The notes beneath the pieces were generated by a model. It had not been told where the DNA came from and searched no databases. It saw only the letters and a list, made by a program, of their open reading frames with translations. The translations under genes were made by a program, and so were the position numbers. A DNA stretch of 45,825 nucleotides from JBJXHG01 sp046160865 (lineage in GTDB: Bacteria > Planctomycetota > UBA1135 > GCA-002686595), in the NCBI GenBank assembly GCA_046160865.1, contig JBJXHG010000131.1, positions 1 through 45,825 of the forward strand, read 5' to 3'. Shown here in pieces: positions 1 to 7,970 of this stretch; the first letter of the stretch is position 1; every line of letters starts with the position of its first letter.

Positions 1-32
1 GCGAGCCGGGCTCGCGGCGTTGCGCCTCCTCT

Positions 33-53
33 GCGTATTGCGGCGCAATACGC
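33..53 (-). terminator. Hairpin downstream of the 1008-aa gene
   Basis: A perfect 9-bp inverted repeat (33-41 and 45-53) with a 3-nt loop lies about 70 nt past the stop codon of the minus-strand gene that ends at 124. A second small hairpin (1-6 with 10-15) follows. No U-run is present, so this is only a possible terminator or RNA-stability stem. Nothing else was recognised in bases 1-123. Confidence 0.3.
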
Positions 54-123
54 TTCGTCGGCGCGTCTTGCTCGCCTCGACTCGCTGCTGCCCGCGATGC
101 GCCGGCTCATTCTGTTAGAGGCT

Positions 124-3100
124 CTAAGGCACCTCGAAGCGCGCGGTCGCCGTCTCGCCGACCTTCACCGCGACCTCTTGATCCGGCGGGCCCTCGCCCC
201 CGCCCTGCGGTCCGCCGCCGACCGATTGCACGTGCACGCGCCACTCACCCGGCGGCAAGCCGGTGAACTTCGCGACACCGGAAGGTCCGGTGAGCTGGAT
301 CTTCGGATCGCCGCCCGACGCGTCCTTCTCGGCGCGCACGAGATACGTCGCCGCAGCGCGGCCGTCGGCGTGCTCGACTTTCACCTCGAGCGTGCCGCCT
401 TGCTCGAGCTTCAGGTCGACGCCGCCCTTCACTTGATCCGGCGCGACGTGGAACGCCGGCGATTCGCCGGGCTGCACCTCCTTGCCCGTCGCCTTCACGA
501 CGATGTCGACGTCCGGCGCGACGCCGCGCAAGCGATATTTGCCGTCGGCGTCGGTCATGACGTCGGAGCTCGCCGCGTTGCCCGAGCTCACCATCACCGA
601 TGGCTCGTCACCGCCGTCGCTCGTGATCATCACCGCCGTCGTCATCATGCGCGGTCCACCGGCGCCGCTCGGCTTCGCAATCTCCGCGCGCACGCGCACG
701 CCAGCGAGCGGACGCGCCTCGTGGTCCGTCACGCGCCCTTCGACGATCGCGACCGACAGTTCGACGTCGAGCTCGTTCTCGCCGTCGCGCACGTCGACGT
801 CGACGTCGTGCGGCATGCTGCGCGAAGTGTGCGAGATCGTCGCGCGGTACTCGCCGACCTCGACATCGTCGATCGTGAACTCGCCCTTACCGTTCGTGCG
901 CGCCTTCTTCCCCTCGCCGAACATCGCCGCGATGTCGCCGGCGGGCGCGTCGCGCTCCGCGAGGCGCACCGTCGCGCCCGCGAGCGGCTTCCCGGACTCC
1001 GTGATGCGTCCCGTGAGCTGGCTCGACGCGGGTGCGGCGAGCTCGAGCGTGTAGCTCTCGCCATCCTCGACGACGACCTCGCTCCACGCCGGACCCGTGT
1101 CCGGCAGTCCCGAGATCGTGCGCTGCATCTGCATCATGCCCCCGCCCTCCATCGCGATCATGTTTCCGTTTGCCTGACCGAGTCGGAAGCGGTGCACGCC
1201 CGGCACCAAGCGCGCGAACGTGACGCGTCCCGTCGAGTCGCTGCGGCGATCGTCGTCGCCACCGATGCGAATCGGCGCGTCCTCGCCGTCGCGCGGTCCT
1301 TCGTGGTCGACGTGTCGCCCGCCGACCGGCGCGCGGTGCGCGTCGAGCACGTTCACGACGACGGTTCCGCCGTGCACGAGCTTCACTTCGTGCACCCAAT
1401 CTTCGGCGAGCGGCAACAATGCAGGCTCGCTCTGGTGCTCCGCATACTCGGCGTGCGAGATCCACACGAACGCGCGCTGCCCGGCGAAGCTCGTCATCTT
1501 CGCCCAGCCTTCGGCGTCGGTGCGCGCGCTGTACGAGCCGCTGTTGCCGGGGAAGTTGTCCGCTTCCTCACCTTCTCCAATGAAGAAGTTGTGCTTCTCG
1601 GGGTCCGCCGGCGCCTCTTCGCGCAGCGTCACGCGCGCACCGGCGATCGGCGCGCCCGTCTTCGCGTCCGTGACGCGCACTCGCGCGAGCGGCGCACGCG
1701 TCATGCGCACGACACCGAGATCGAAATCCTGTCCGCCGATCAACGTCAACTTGTCCGCGCTGTACGGCAGATAGCCCACGCACTCGATCGCGATCTGCGC
1801 GAAGCCGCCCGCCGTCGGCGGCTGCAAGTTGCCGTAGCGCACGCGACCTTCGGGGAAGTGCTTCTGCCGCCGGCCTTCCTCGTCCATCAACGGCATCGTC
1901 CATTGGTAGCCACCGCGCACGTCGAGCTCGGTCAGCGGCTCGCCGCTGATCGCGTCGACGACGCGCGCAACGATCGCGGTCTCGGGTTGGAACGGCAGCG
2001 ACACACCTCGGTCGCCGGACTTCACGTTGGCCGTCGCCGTACGCCGGCGGCCGCCCCACTCGCGCTCGCCGTCGCGGCCGAACACCGCGTACGTCGTATC
2101 CTTCGTCAAGCCGCGCAGAATGAACGAGCCGTCGGGCTGACAGCGCGCCTTGCGGGCCGCGCCCACGATGCCTTCGGCGAGCGGAAGCGAGGCGTCGCCG
2201 CCCGCTGCGCGCGGTGACGCGCGGACCCACAGGTTGTCGAGCGCGCCCGCCGGAGCTTGCACGACGCGCCCGTGGATCTCGGTGCCGTCTTCGAGCGCGA
2301 ACTGCAGACCGGAGACTTGTTGCCCGGCACGTTCCGTCTCGCCGCTCTCGACCTTGTCCGGATGCGCTGCGCTCGCGATGCGCACGCGCCACGGCCCGGC
2401 CGCGAGCTGCGCGATGCGAAAGTGTCCGCCGTCATCCGTGGTCGCGACGCGCACGCCGCGCTCGCCGCCGAGCGTGACGAGTCGCCCCTCGTTGAACGGC
2501 AAGCGGAAGAGCTCCGCGTTCGCGACAGGCCGGCCGCTCGCATCGACGACTCGCCCCGCCAGGATCACGCTCGCTTCGAGCGCGATGTCGCCGAGGTCGA
2601 TCGAGCCGGTCGGCGCACCGCCGACCGTGTGCTCGTCATCGCGCGGAACGAAGCCGTCGACGCGCACCGCGAGTCGCACGGATTTCTTCGCGCCGGGCGC
2701 GAGCTCGAACTGTCCGCGCTCGTCGCTCTTCGTCTCGACGAGCCGCATCCAAGGTGCGTCGTCGCTTTCGAAAGCGTCGAGCGCTGCGTCGAAGATCGTG
2801 TCCGCCGCGGCGAGGACGCGCGCTCCGGCGACCGGTGCACCTTGCGAGTCGACCAGTCGGCCGCGGAGCGTGACGCCCGGGAGAACTTCGGCCTGCGCCG
2901 CCTTCGTCGCGGCGGGTGCGGTCGTCGTCGTGGCGGTCGCAGGCGCGGCCGCGCGACTCGATTCGCGCGCGAGACTCGCTTGCGCGGCGTCGAGCTCGGC
3001 GCTCGTCGCGGTCGCTTCGCCCGCTGGCGCGGGGGAGTCGACGAGCGCCGCGGCGGTCGTGCGGGCCGGCTCGTCGTACATGACGAGCCATAAACCTCCG

Positions 3101-3150
3101 ACGACGGCGAGCAGGAAAAGAGCGATCACGGCGACGTGCAGGGGACGCAT
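124..3150 (-). CDS. Membrane-anchored protein with about nine carboxypeptidase-regulatory-like domains
   Basis: A 1008-aa protein beginning with a short basic stretch and one hydrophobic segment (residues about 6-24), then an Ala/Thr-rich linker, which suggests an N-terminal membrane anchor or uncleaved signal with the rest outside the cytoplasm. The body is a string of units of roughly 90-110 residues, each opening with a pattern like GRVVDASGRPVANAEL (near residues 93, 195, 292, 393, 490, 600, 715, 805 and 920). This is the signature of the transthyretin-like carboxypeptidase regulatory (CarboxypepD_reg) beta-sandwich. No peptidase domain is present, so a structural, adhesive or scaffold role at the cell surface is likely but unproven. 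GAGGA about 10 nt upstream supports this ATG. A 777-aa protein of the same design is encoded at 20743-23076. Confidence 0.85.
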   Translation of the reverse strand: MRPLHVAVIALFLLAVVGGLWLVMYDEPARTTAAALVDSPAPAGEATATSAELDAAQASLARESSRAAAPATATTTTAPAATKAAQAEVLPGVTLRGRLVDSQGAPVAGARVLAAADTIFDAALDAFESDDAPWMRLVETKSDERGQFELAPGAKKSVRLAVRVDGFVPRDDEHTVGGAPTGSIDLGDIALEASVILAGRVVDASGRPVANAELFRLPFNEGRLVTLGGERGVRVATTDDGGHFRIAQLAAGPWRVRIASAAHPDKVESGETERAGQQVSGLQFALEDGTEIHGRVVQAPAGALDNLWVRASPRAAGGDASLPLAEGIVGAARKARCQPDGSFILRGLTKDTTYAVFGRDGEREWGGRRRTATANVKSGDRGVSLPFQPETAIVARVVDAISGEPLTELDVRGGYQWTMPLMDEEGRRQKHFPEGRVRYGNLQPPTAGGFAQIAIECVGYLPYSADKLTLIGGQDFDLGVVRMTRAPLARVRVTDAKTGAPIAGARVTLREEAPADPEKHNFFIGEGEEADNFPGNSGSYSARTDAEGWAKMTSFAGQRAFVWISHAEYAEHQSEPALLPLAEDWVHEVKLVHGGTVVVNVLDAHRAPVGGRHVDHEGPRDGEDAPIRIGGDDDRRSDSTGRVTFARLVPGVHRFRLGQANGNMIAMEGGGMMQMQRTISGLPDTGPAWSEVVVEDGESYTLELAAPASSQLTGRITESGKPLAGATVRLAERDAPAGDIAAMFGEGKKARTNGKGEFTIDDVEVGEYRATISHTSRSMPHDVDVDVRDGENELDVELSVAIVEGRVTDHEARPLAGVRVRAEIAKPSGAGGPRMMTTAVMITSDGGDEPSVMVSSGNAASSDVMTDADGKYRLRGVAPDVDIVVKATGKEVQPGESPAFHVAPDQVKGGVDLKLEQGGTLEVKVEHADGRAAATYLVRAEKDASGGDPKIQLTGPSGVAKFTGLPPGEWRVHVQSVGGGPQGGGEGPPDQEVAVKVGETATARFEVP

Positions 3151-3436
3151 AGAGCGGGACTCCTCGCGCGGATGGATGGGTGGCCTCGTCGCGCGGCAAC
3201 GAGGCCGCGGCGGCTACGACCGCGGTAGGTGACAGGTTGGCGACGGCCGAGCAAAGAGGCGCCGACGGCGCGCGAATCGACGCGGAGCTGTAAGAGCGAC
3301 GGGCATTGTGCACCGACGTGGACGCGCAGTCCGTGGAAAGCGGAGCGAGTCCTCACGAACACCGCCGCGATTCTTCGATCTTGATGGCGAGCATCCGCGC
3401 TGGTGACATGAGCGCGCTCCGCTCTCGAACCCCGAC
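3151..3436. other. Divergent intergenic region
   Basis: This 286-nt gap separates divergently transcribed genes and should hold promoters for both. The ribosome binding site of the leftward gene (GAGGA in its sense, 3161-3165) is visible. A perfect 8-bp inverted repeat (3182-3189 with 3199-3206) is followed by ccgcgg repeated at 3205-3210 and 3220-3225; these could form operator or RNA hairpins. No small gene was recognised. Confidence 0.4.
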
Positions 3437-4096
3437 ATGCGCTCCCGTGCCCTATCCACCGCCTTGCTGGCACTCGGCGTCGCGAGCACCGGCGCGTGCG
3501 CAGGCACGCGCACGCTCTCCGATCCGACGCTCGAGATCCGTTCGCCGAACGGAACGGAGCTCGGCGTGTGCACCGACTACGGGATCCTGTTCCTCGGGCA
3601 CACGGCGCAAGGCGGTCGCATCGAAGTCACCGCCTGGTTCGGCGACGGCCCCGACATCGAGAGCGCCGTGATCGAGCCGATCGGCGGCGGACTCTACACC
3701 GCGGACACCGAGATCCGCTTGCCGCCGATCCCGATCGAGTTCAACGAGCCCGCGCCCGGCACCTTCGTGCTCGTGATCGGACGCCACGGCGAAGAGCTCT
3801 GGCAGCGCACGTTCGCGGTCGCGTCGGATCCGCGCGTCGAAGGCATGCTGCTCGCGGGCGACGGCTCGGCCGTCGGTGCCGATCAAGTCGGTGCGGGCGT
3901 GTTCGTGCTGCCGGGCGAGGACGAGGACGCGAAACGACTCGTCGGCCTCGTCTCTGGCCAGTTGACGTTGTCCGGCCCGGACGGCGAACGTCGCTATCTC
4001 ACCGTCGTCGGCCCGCGCGATCTCTGGCGGCTCGTCGCGCACCGGCGCGACCTCACGCAGCGCAAACGCTGGGTCTACCGGCGCGACATCATGTGA
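3437..4096 (+). CDS. Putative exported or lipoprotein of unknown function
   Basis: A 219-aa protein with an N-terminal signal: MRSR, a hydrophobic stretch (residues 5-17), then STGAC with Cys21. The Cys context (TGAC) is a weak lipobox, so lipidation is possible but not certain. The rest is a mixed beta-rich sequence with repeated Val/Ile-Glu/Gly patterns and a C-terminal Arg-rich tail; it contains acidic loops around residues 150-160. I recognise no family. It stands alone on the plus strand between a divergent neighbour and the convergent kinase gene, from which it is separated by the tandem repeat at 4111-4190. The ATG was chosen because it gives a complete signal peptide. Confidence 0.65.
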   Translation: MRSRALSTALLALGVASTGACAGTRTLSDPTLEIRSPNGTELGVCTDYGILFLGHTAQGGRIEVTAWFGDGPDIESAVIEPIGGGLYTADTEIRLPPIPIEFNEPAPGTFVLVIGRHGEELWQRTFAVASDPRVEGMLLAGDGSAVGADQVGAGVFVLPGEDEDAKRLVGLVSGQLTLSGPDGERRYLTVVGPRDLWRLVAHRRDLTQRKRWVYRRDIM

Positions 4097-4110
4097 GTCG
4101 GCGCTGCGCG

Positions 4111-4190
4111 TCACGCGCGCCAACCGTCACGCGCGCCAATCCGAGTCACGCGCGCCAATCGTCACGCGCGCCAATCGTCACGCGCGCCAA
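4111..4190. repeat. Five-copy short tandem repeat overlapping a stop codon
   Basis: The 13-nt unit tcacgcgcgccaa occurs at 4111-4123, 4127-4139, 4146-4158, 4162-4174 and 4178-4190, with spacers of 3 to 6 nt. The last copy contains the stop codon and final residues of the leftward kinase gene, so each further copy repeats that gene end. It looks like slippage or recombination expansion of the kinase 3' end. Confidence 0.8.
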
Positions 4191-4933
4191 TCCGGACGGC
4201 CGAGCGCCTCCGTGCGCCGCGGCCACGGACCCGACGTCGCTCGCCGCGCTTCCCCATCGCGCGTGCGGAGCACGCCGCGTGTGAGCGCGATGTAGAGCGG
4301 CTTCACCGAGCGACGCCAGATCCACGCGGTCCACGAGCGCCGGATCCCGTGTCCGCGGCCGCGCGCTTCCGCCGGCAGCTCGATGCGCGGTCCGCCGGCG
4401 CGCGCGTAGCGGCGTCGATGCTTCTCGACGTGACGCAAGTCGTCGCGCACGCGGCTCGCGAAGAGGCGCGTGTGCGTCTTGTGCACGCTCGCGAGCTGGA
4501 AGTCCACGAGCCACGGAAAGCCACGCGGATCGACGAGGATGTTCTGCTCCTTGTGCAGATCGTTGTGGCACACGCCGCGCGCGTGCAGCGCCGCGACGAG
4601 CACGTCGAGGTGGTCGAAGAAGTCGGCCGGCAACGCGTCGGCCTCGTGCAATCCGACGCCCACGATCCACGTGCGCACGAGCTCGCGAGCGCTCGCGGAT
4701 GCGTCGAGCGCGTGCAACGCCGGGACGCCAGGCATGCCCGCGATCGCGCGCAATGCGCGGCGCTCGCGCGCGAGCAACACGCGCGCGACGAGCGCGGAGC
4801 CCGGGATGCGGCCGCCGCACGCGACGCGGCGCACGGCGCGCTCGCTGCCGGACGCGAGCGCGAGCTCCTCGATGCGCCCGAGCGCGTCGCACTTGAGCAC
4901 GCGGCACACGCGCGCCGTTTCCACGTCGCTCAC
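4178..4933 (-). CDS. Small protein-kinase-fold protein (lipopolysaccharide kinase/RIO-like)
   Basis: A 251-aa protein with a kinase-type catalytic loop, GVCHNDLHKEQNILVD, fitting the H-x-D-x5-N signature, followed by a metal-binding Asp in the WLVDFQLASV stretch. This is characteristic of the Kdo/WaaP-like and RIO/Bud32-like small kinases that phosphorylate lipopolysaccharide core sugars or other small substrates; the substrate here is unknown. The GTG start is chosen because it overlaps the TGA of the upstream TPR gene in a GTGA arrangement, which implies translational coupling; longer in-frame extensions would run through that gene. The C-terminus (after about residue 180) is very Arg-rich and its stop lies inside the tandem repeat. 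A second protein of this general type is at 44192-45094. Confidence 0.75.
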   Translation of the reverse strand: MSDVETARVCRVLKCDALGRIEELALASGSERAVRRVACGGRIPGSALVARVLLARERRALRAIAGMPGVPALHALDASASARELVRTWIVGVGLHEADALPADFFDHLDVLVAALHARGVCHNDLHKEQNILVDPRGFPWLVDFQLASVHKTHTRLFASRVRDDLRHVEKHRRRYARAGGPRIELPAEARGRGHGIRRSWTAWIWRRSVKPLYIALTRGVLRTRDGEARRATSGPWPRRTEALGRPDWRA

Positions 4934-5622
4934 ACGTAGCTCCAGAGCAGTGCTCGCAACGCGAAGCTGCGCGTCGTCGTGCGTTGGTAGCGCACCGCGG
5001 AGCGATGGAGCTCGCGGACGCGCCGGTAGGACGCGCGCGCCTCGCTCTTGCGACCGAGCACGCGCAGCGCGTCCGCGCGCCGGAACGCGCTCTCGGGGCT
5101 CTCGCCGTGGTTCTTGTCGAAGCGCTCGAGCACGGTGAGCGCTTCGTCGCCGCGCGCGTTCTTCGTCAAGGCTTCCGCGAGCCGCAACAGCACCGCGCCG
5201 TAGGCGTGCTCTTCGTCGAGCTCGGCCGCGCGCGCGAGCGGCGGCACCGCGTCGGCAGCGCGCCCCGCGCCGAGCAGTGCGCTGCCGAGGCGATAGGCCC
5301 ACGTCGCGGAATCGGGCTCGCCCGCCGCGGCGCGCTGCAACGGCTCGATCGCGGCGCGCATGCGGCCGCTGGCGAGCAAGAGCGTGCCGAGCTTGCCCTG
5401 GTTGTGCGGCGTCTCGACGTTCGTGAGCGCGCGTCGCTGGCGCGCGAAGCGCCGGCGATCGACCGCGAGCGCGGCGAGCTTCGACGCGCCCGCACTGACG
5501 AGGATCGCGGCGCCCCAGAAGCCGAGGATCGGGATGTCGAAGAAGCGTCCGATCACCGGCACGTGCCGCAGGACTTGCAGCGCGAGCAGCACGACGACGA
5601 AGAACCCGATGAGACGCAGCAC
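4930..5622 (-). CDS. Membrane-anchored TPR-repeat protein
   Basis: A 230-aa protein with an N-terminal transmembrane helix (residues about 3-20), a second hydrophobic stretch near 33-52 and, after a basic linker, helical repeats from about residue 70 to 205. These have the TPR pattern (for example the segment GKLGTLLLASGRMRAAIEPL and the following A-x-Y-R-L-G-S-A-L), so a protein-protein interaction role at the membrane is likely. It is the first gene of a two-gene unit with the kinase-like gene that overlaps its stop codon. The GTG start is supported by a TATCAT hexamer six nt upstream, giving an almost leaderless transcript. No specific partner is identifiable. Confidence 0.75.
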   Translation of the reverse strand: MLRLIGFFVVVLLALQVLRHVPVIGRFFDIPILGFWGAAILVSAGASKLAALAVDRRRFARQRRALTNVETPHNQGKLGTLLLASGRMRAAIEPLQRAAAGEPDSATWAYRLGSALLGAGRAADAVPPLARAAELDEEHAYGAVLLRLAEALTKNARGDEALTVLERFDKNHGESPESAFRRADALRVLGRKSEARASYRRVRELHRSAVRYQRTTTRSFALRALLWSYV

Positions 5623-5628
5623 GGCGGG

Positions 5629-5634
5629 ATGATA
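5629..5634 (-). promoter_or_regulatory. -10-like hexamer for the TPR-kinase operon
   Basis: In the minus-strand sense TATCAT stands six nt before the GTG start, matching the TAnnnT pattern seen before other genes in this window. Transcription would then start at or next to the start codon. Confidence 0.4.
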
Positions 5635-5891
5635 CGGCCGAGATCGCGGTGCTTCACCGGTCGGCCGGCCGTGGCCGCACGCGGCTGCGAGTGATCACGC
5701 GCGCGGTCGACCGCGCTGCGCATTCGGCGACGAGCGCGGCCGCGGCGAGGAGCAGCGGAGCGCGCTCGTCGACGCGAAAAGATGCTCGTTTCGACCGGGC
5801 TCGATTCGACATCTCGTGCTCCAATCGTCGCCCGATCCGCGCGCTGCGCGCGACGATCGCCCGACTCGAGCACTCGCCGCCAAGCTCCCCC

Positions 5892-7970
5892 ATGCTGACC
5901 TCCGCCTTTGCTTTCGCCTTGATCACCGTCGGCGCCGTGCAGGCAGCCGCGCCCTCTCCAACGACGACGCAGACCTCGGACGGGCTCGAGCGATCCGGCT
6001 GGTTCGCGGACGTGTCCGCGGCGCTCGAGCGCGACGAGTATCGGTTCTCGTCCGTGCAAGACGAGGCTGGCGCGTGGTCAGCGCCGAATCGCGCGCACGC
6101 CTTCCAGATCCGCGTCTCGAAGAGCGGGATCGAAGTCGCTCCGCGTAACGCGGAAGCGAGCGAGTGGAAGCTCAAGCTCGCGACGACGAGCTTCGGCCGC
6201 GCGGATCACGCGTGCGAATTGAGCGCGGCGACGGTCACGGTCGCGCAGGAGCGCGTCGAGCTCGATCACGGTCCGCTCGTCGAATGGTTCGTGAACGACG
6301 AGCGCGGTCTCGAGCAAGGCTGGACGATCGCGTCGCGACCGAACGGCGTCGAGCCACTTTGGATCGGCTTGGAGTTCGGCGGCGATCTCTCGCTGCGCAT
6401 CGACGCGAGCGCGCGATCCGGCGTGCTGGTCGACGCGAGCGGCACGGTGCAACTGCGCTACCAGGATCTCATCGTGTTCGACGCGACGGGTCGCGAGCTC
6501 AATGCGCGTCTCGCGCCGAGTTCGTCGGGCGTCGGCATCGAGGTCGACGACGCGGGCGCGCAATATCCGCTCGTCGTAGATCCGGTGCTGACCGGTCCCG
6601 CGTGGACGGCCGAGAGCGATCAGAGCCAAGCTTTCCTCGGCTACTCCGTCGCGTCCGCTGGTGACGTGAACGGCGACGGATTCAGCGACGCGATCGTGGG
6701 CGCGCTGCGGTACTCGAACGGCGAATCTCAGGAGGGCCGTGCCTTTGTGTACCTCGGCTCGAGCACCGGACTCTCCGCGAGCGCCGCCTGGACGGCGGAG
6801 AGCAATCAAGCGAACGCCGAGTTCGGCTTCCGCGTCGCGTCTGCCGGTGACGTGAACGGCGACGGATACAGCGACGTCATCGTCGGGGCGCGGCAGTACG
6901 CCAACGGTGAGAGCAACGAAGGTCGCGCGTTCGTGTTCCTCGGTTCGGCGAGCGGCCTCGCGGCGAGCGCCGCTTGGACGGCGGAGGGCAATCAAGAGGA
7001 CGCGCGCTACGCGAGCTCGGTTGCGACCGCCGGCGACGTGAACGGCGACGGGTACAGCGACGTCATCGTCGGCGCGGGCCAGTACGACAACGGCCAAGAG
7101 GACGAGGGTCGTGCGTACCTGTACTTGGGCTCGAGCACGGGGCTCGCGACCAGCGCCGCGTGGACCGCCGAGGGCAACCAGGAGGGCGTGGCCTTCGGCT
7201 TGTCCGCCGGAACCGCCGGCGACGTGAACGGCGACGGCTACGACGACGTCATCGTCGGCGCATTCACATACAGCAACGGACAGATCAACGAGGGTCGTGC
7301 GTTCGTGTATCTCGGCTCGAGCACGGGGCTCGTCACGAGCGCTGCATGGACCGCAGAGAGCAATCAGGCGGGCGCCTGGTTTGGCTACTCCGTCGCAACG
7401 GCGGGCGACGTGAACCGCGACGGCTTCAGCGACGTCGTCGTCTCAGCGGTGCGAGAGAGCAACGGCGAGACCGCCGAGGGTCGCGTGTTCGTGTACCTCG
7501 GCTCGAGCTCCGGGCTTTCGGCCAGCGCCGCCTGGTCCGCCGAGAGCAATCAAGCGAGCTCGTGGTTCGGCTACTTCGCCGCGACAGCTGGTGACGTGAA
7601 CGGCGACGGCTTCAGCGACGTGATCGTCGGTGCGTACAGCTACGACAACGGCCAGACGAACGAGGGCCGAGCGTTCGTGTACCTCGGCGCGAGCACTGGC
7701 CTCAGCGCCGGCGCCGCGTGGACGGCCGAGAGCAATCAAGCGAATGCGCAGTACGGCATCAGTGTCGCCACCGTCGGCGACGTCGACGGTGACGGGTTCA
7801 GCGACGTCATCGTCGGCGCGGACTTGTACGACAACGACCTGACGAACGAGGGCCGCGCGTTCGTCTACCGAGGCTCCGCACTCGGGCTCGCGACGAGCAG
7901 CGCTTGGACGGCAGAGGTGATGTCGCAGACGCGGAGCTCGGCTGGGGTGTCGCGACGGCGGGCGACGTGA
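5892..7970 (+). CDS. Secreted FG-GAP beta-propeller protein, N-terminal fragment (frameshifted gene, part 1)
   Basis: The ATG at 5892 gives a clean signal peptide (MLTSAFAFALITVGAVQAAA). A region of about 220 residues follows, then seven blades of about 62 residues each. Every blade opens WTAE, contains a calcium-loop motif of the D-V-N-G-D-G-Y-S-D type and ends with a YLGS-type strand. These are FG-GAP/integrin-alpha-like blades; seven make one complete propeller. Reading continues only a few residues past WTAE at the start of blade 8 and ends in unrelated sequence at 7970. The eighth blade resumes in the next frame (7904-9664), so one base is missing around 7914-7918. With the base restored the protein would be about 1257 aa with 14 blades, matching the neighbouring paralogue. 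It could be a sequencing error or a true mutation. Confidence 0.8.
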   Translation: MLTSAFAFALITVGAVQAAAPSPTTTQTSDGLERSGWFADVSAALERDEYRFSSVQDEAGAWSAPNRAHAFQIRVSKSGIEVAPRNAEASEWKLKLATTSFGRADHACELSAATVTVAQERVELDHGPLVEWFVNDERGLEQGWTIASRPNGVEPLWIGLEFGGDLSLRIDASARSGVLVDASGTVQLRYQDLIVFDATGRELNARLAPSSSGVGIEVDDAGAQYPLVVDPVLTGPAWTAESDQSQAFLGYSVASAGDVNGDGFSDAIVGALRYSNGESQEGRAFVYLGSSTGLSASAAWTAESNQANAEFGFRVASAGDVNGDGYSDVIVGARQYANGESNEGRAFVFLGSASGLAASAAWTAEGNQEDARYASSVATAGDVNGDGYSDVIVGAGQYDNGQEDEGRAYLYLGSSTGLATSAAWTAEGNQEGVAFGLSAGTAGDVNGDGYDDVIVGAFTYSNGQINEGRAFVYLGSSTGLVTSAAWTAESNQAGAWFGYSVATAGDVNRDGFSDVVVSAVRESNGETAEGRVFVYLGSSSGLSASAAWSAESNQASSWFGYFAATAGDVNGDGFSDVIVGAYSYDNGQTNEGRAFVYLGASTGLSAGAAWTAESNQANAQYGISVATVGDVDGDGFSDVIVGADLYDNDLTNEGRAFVYRGSALGLATSSAWTAEVMSQTRSSAGVSRRRAT

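Noticed and set aside
97..2217. Long open frames opposite the 1008-aa gene
   Set aside because: High GC gives long antisense frames; these are Arg/Ala/His-rich without domains, and the minus-strand frame has clear repeated units, an anchor and a ribosome binding site.
7904..7970. Programmed ribosomal frameshift in the first FG-GAP gene
   Set aside because: No slippery heptamer or downstream pseudoknot is apparent at 7910-7920, and the paralogue needs none; a base loss or sequencing error is simpler.
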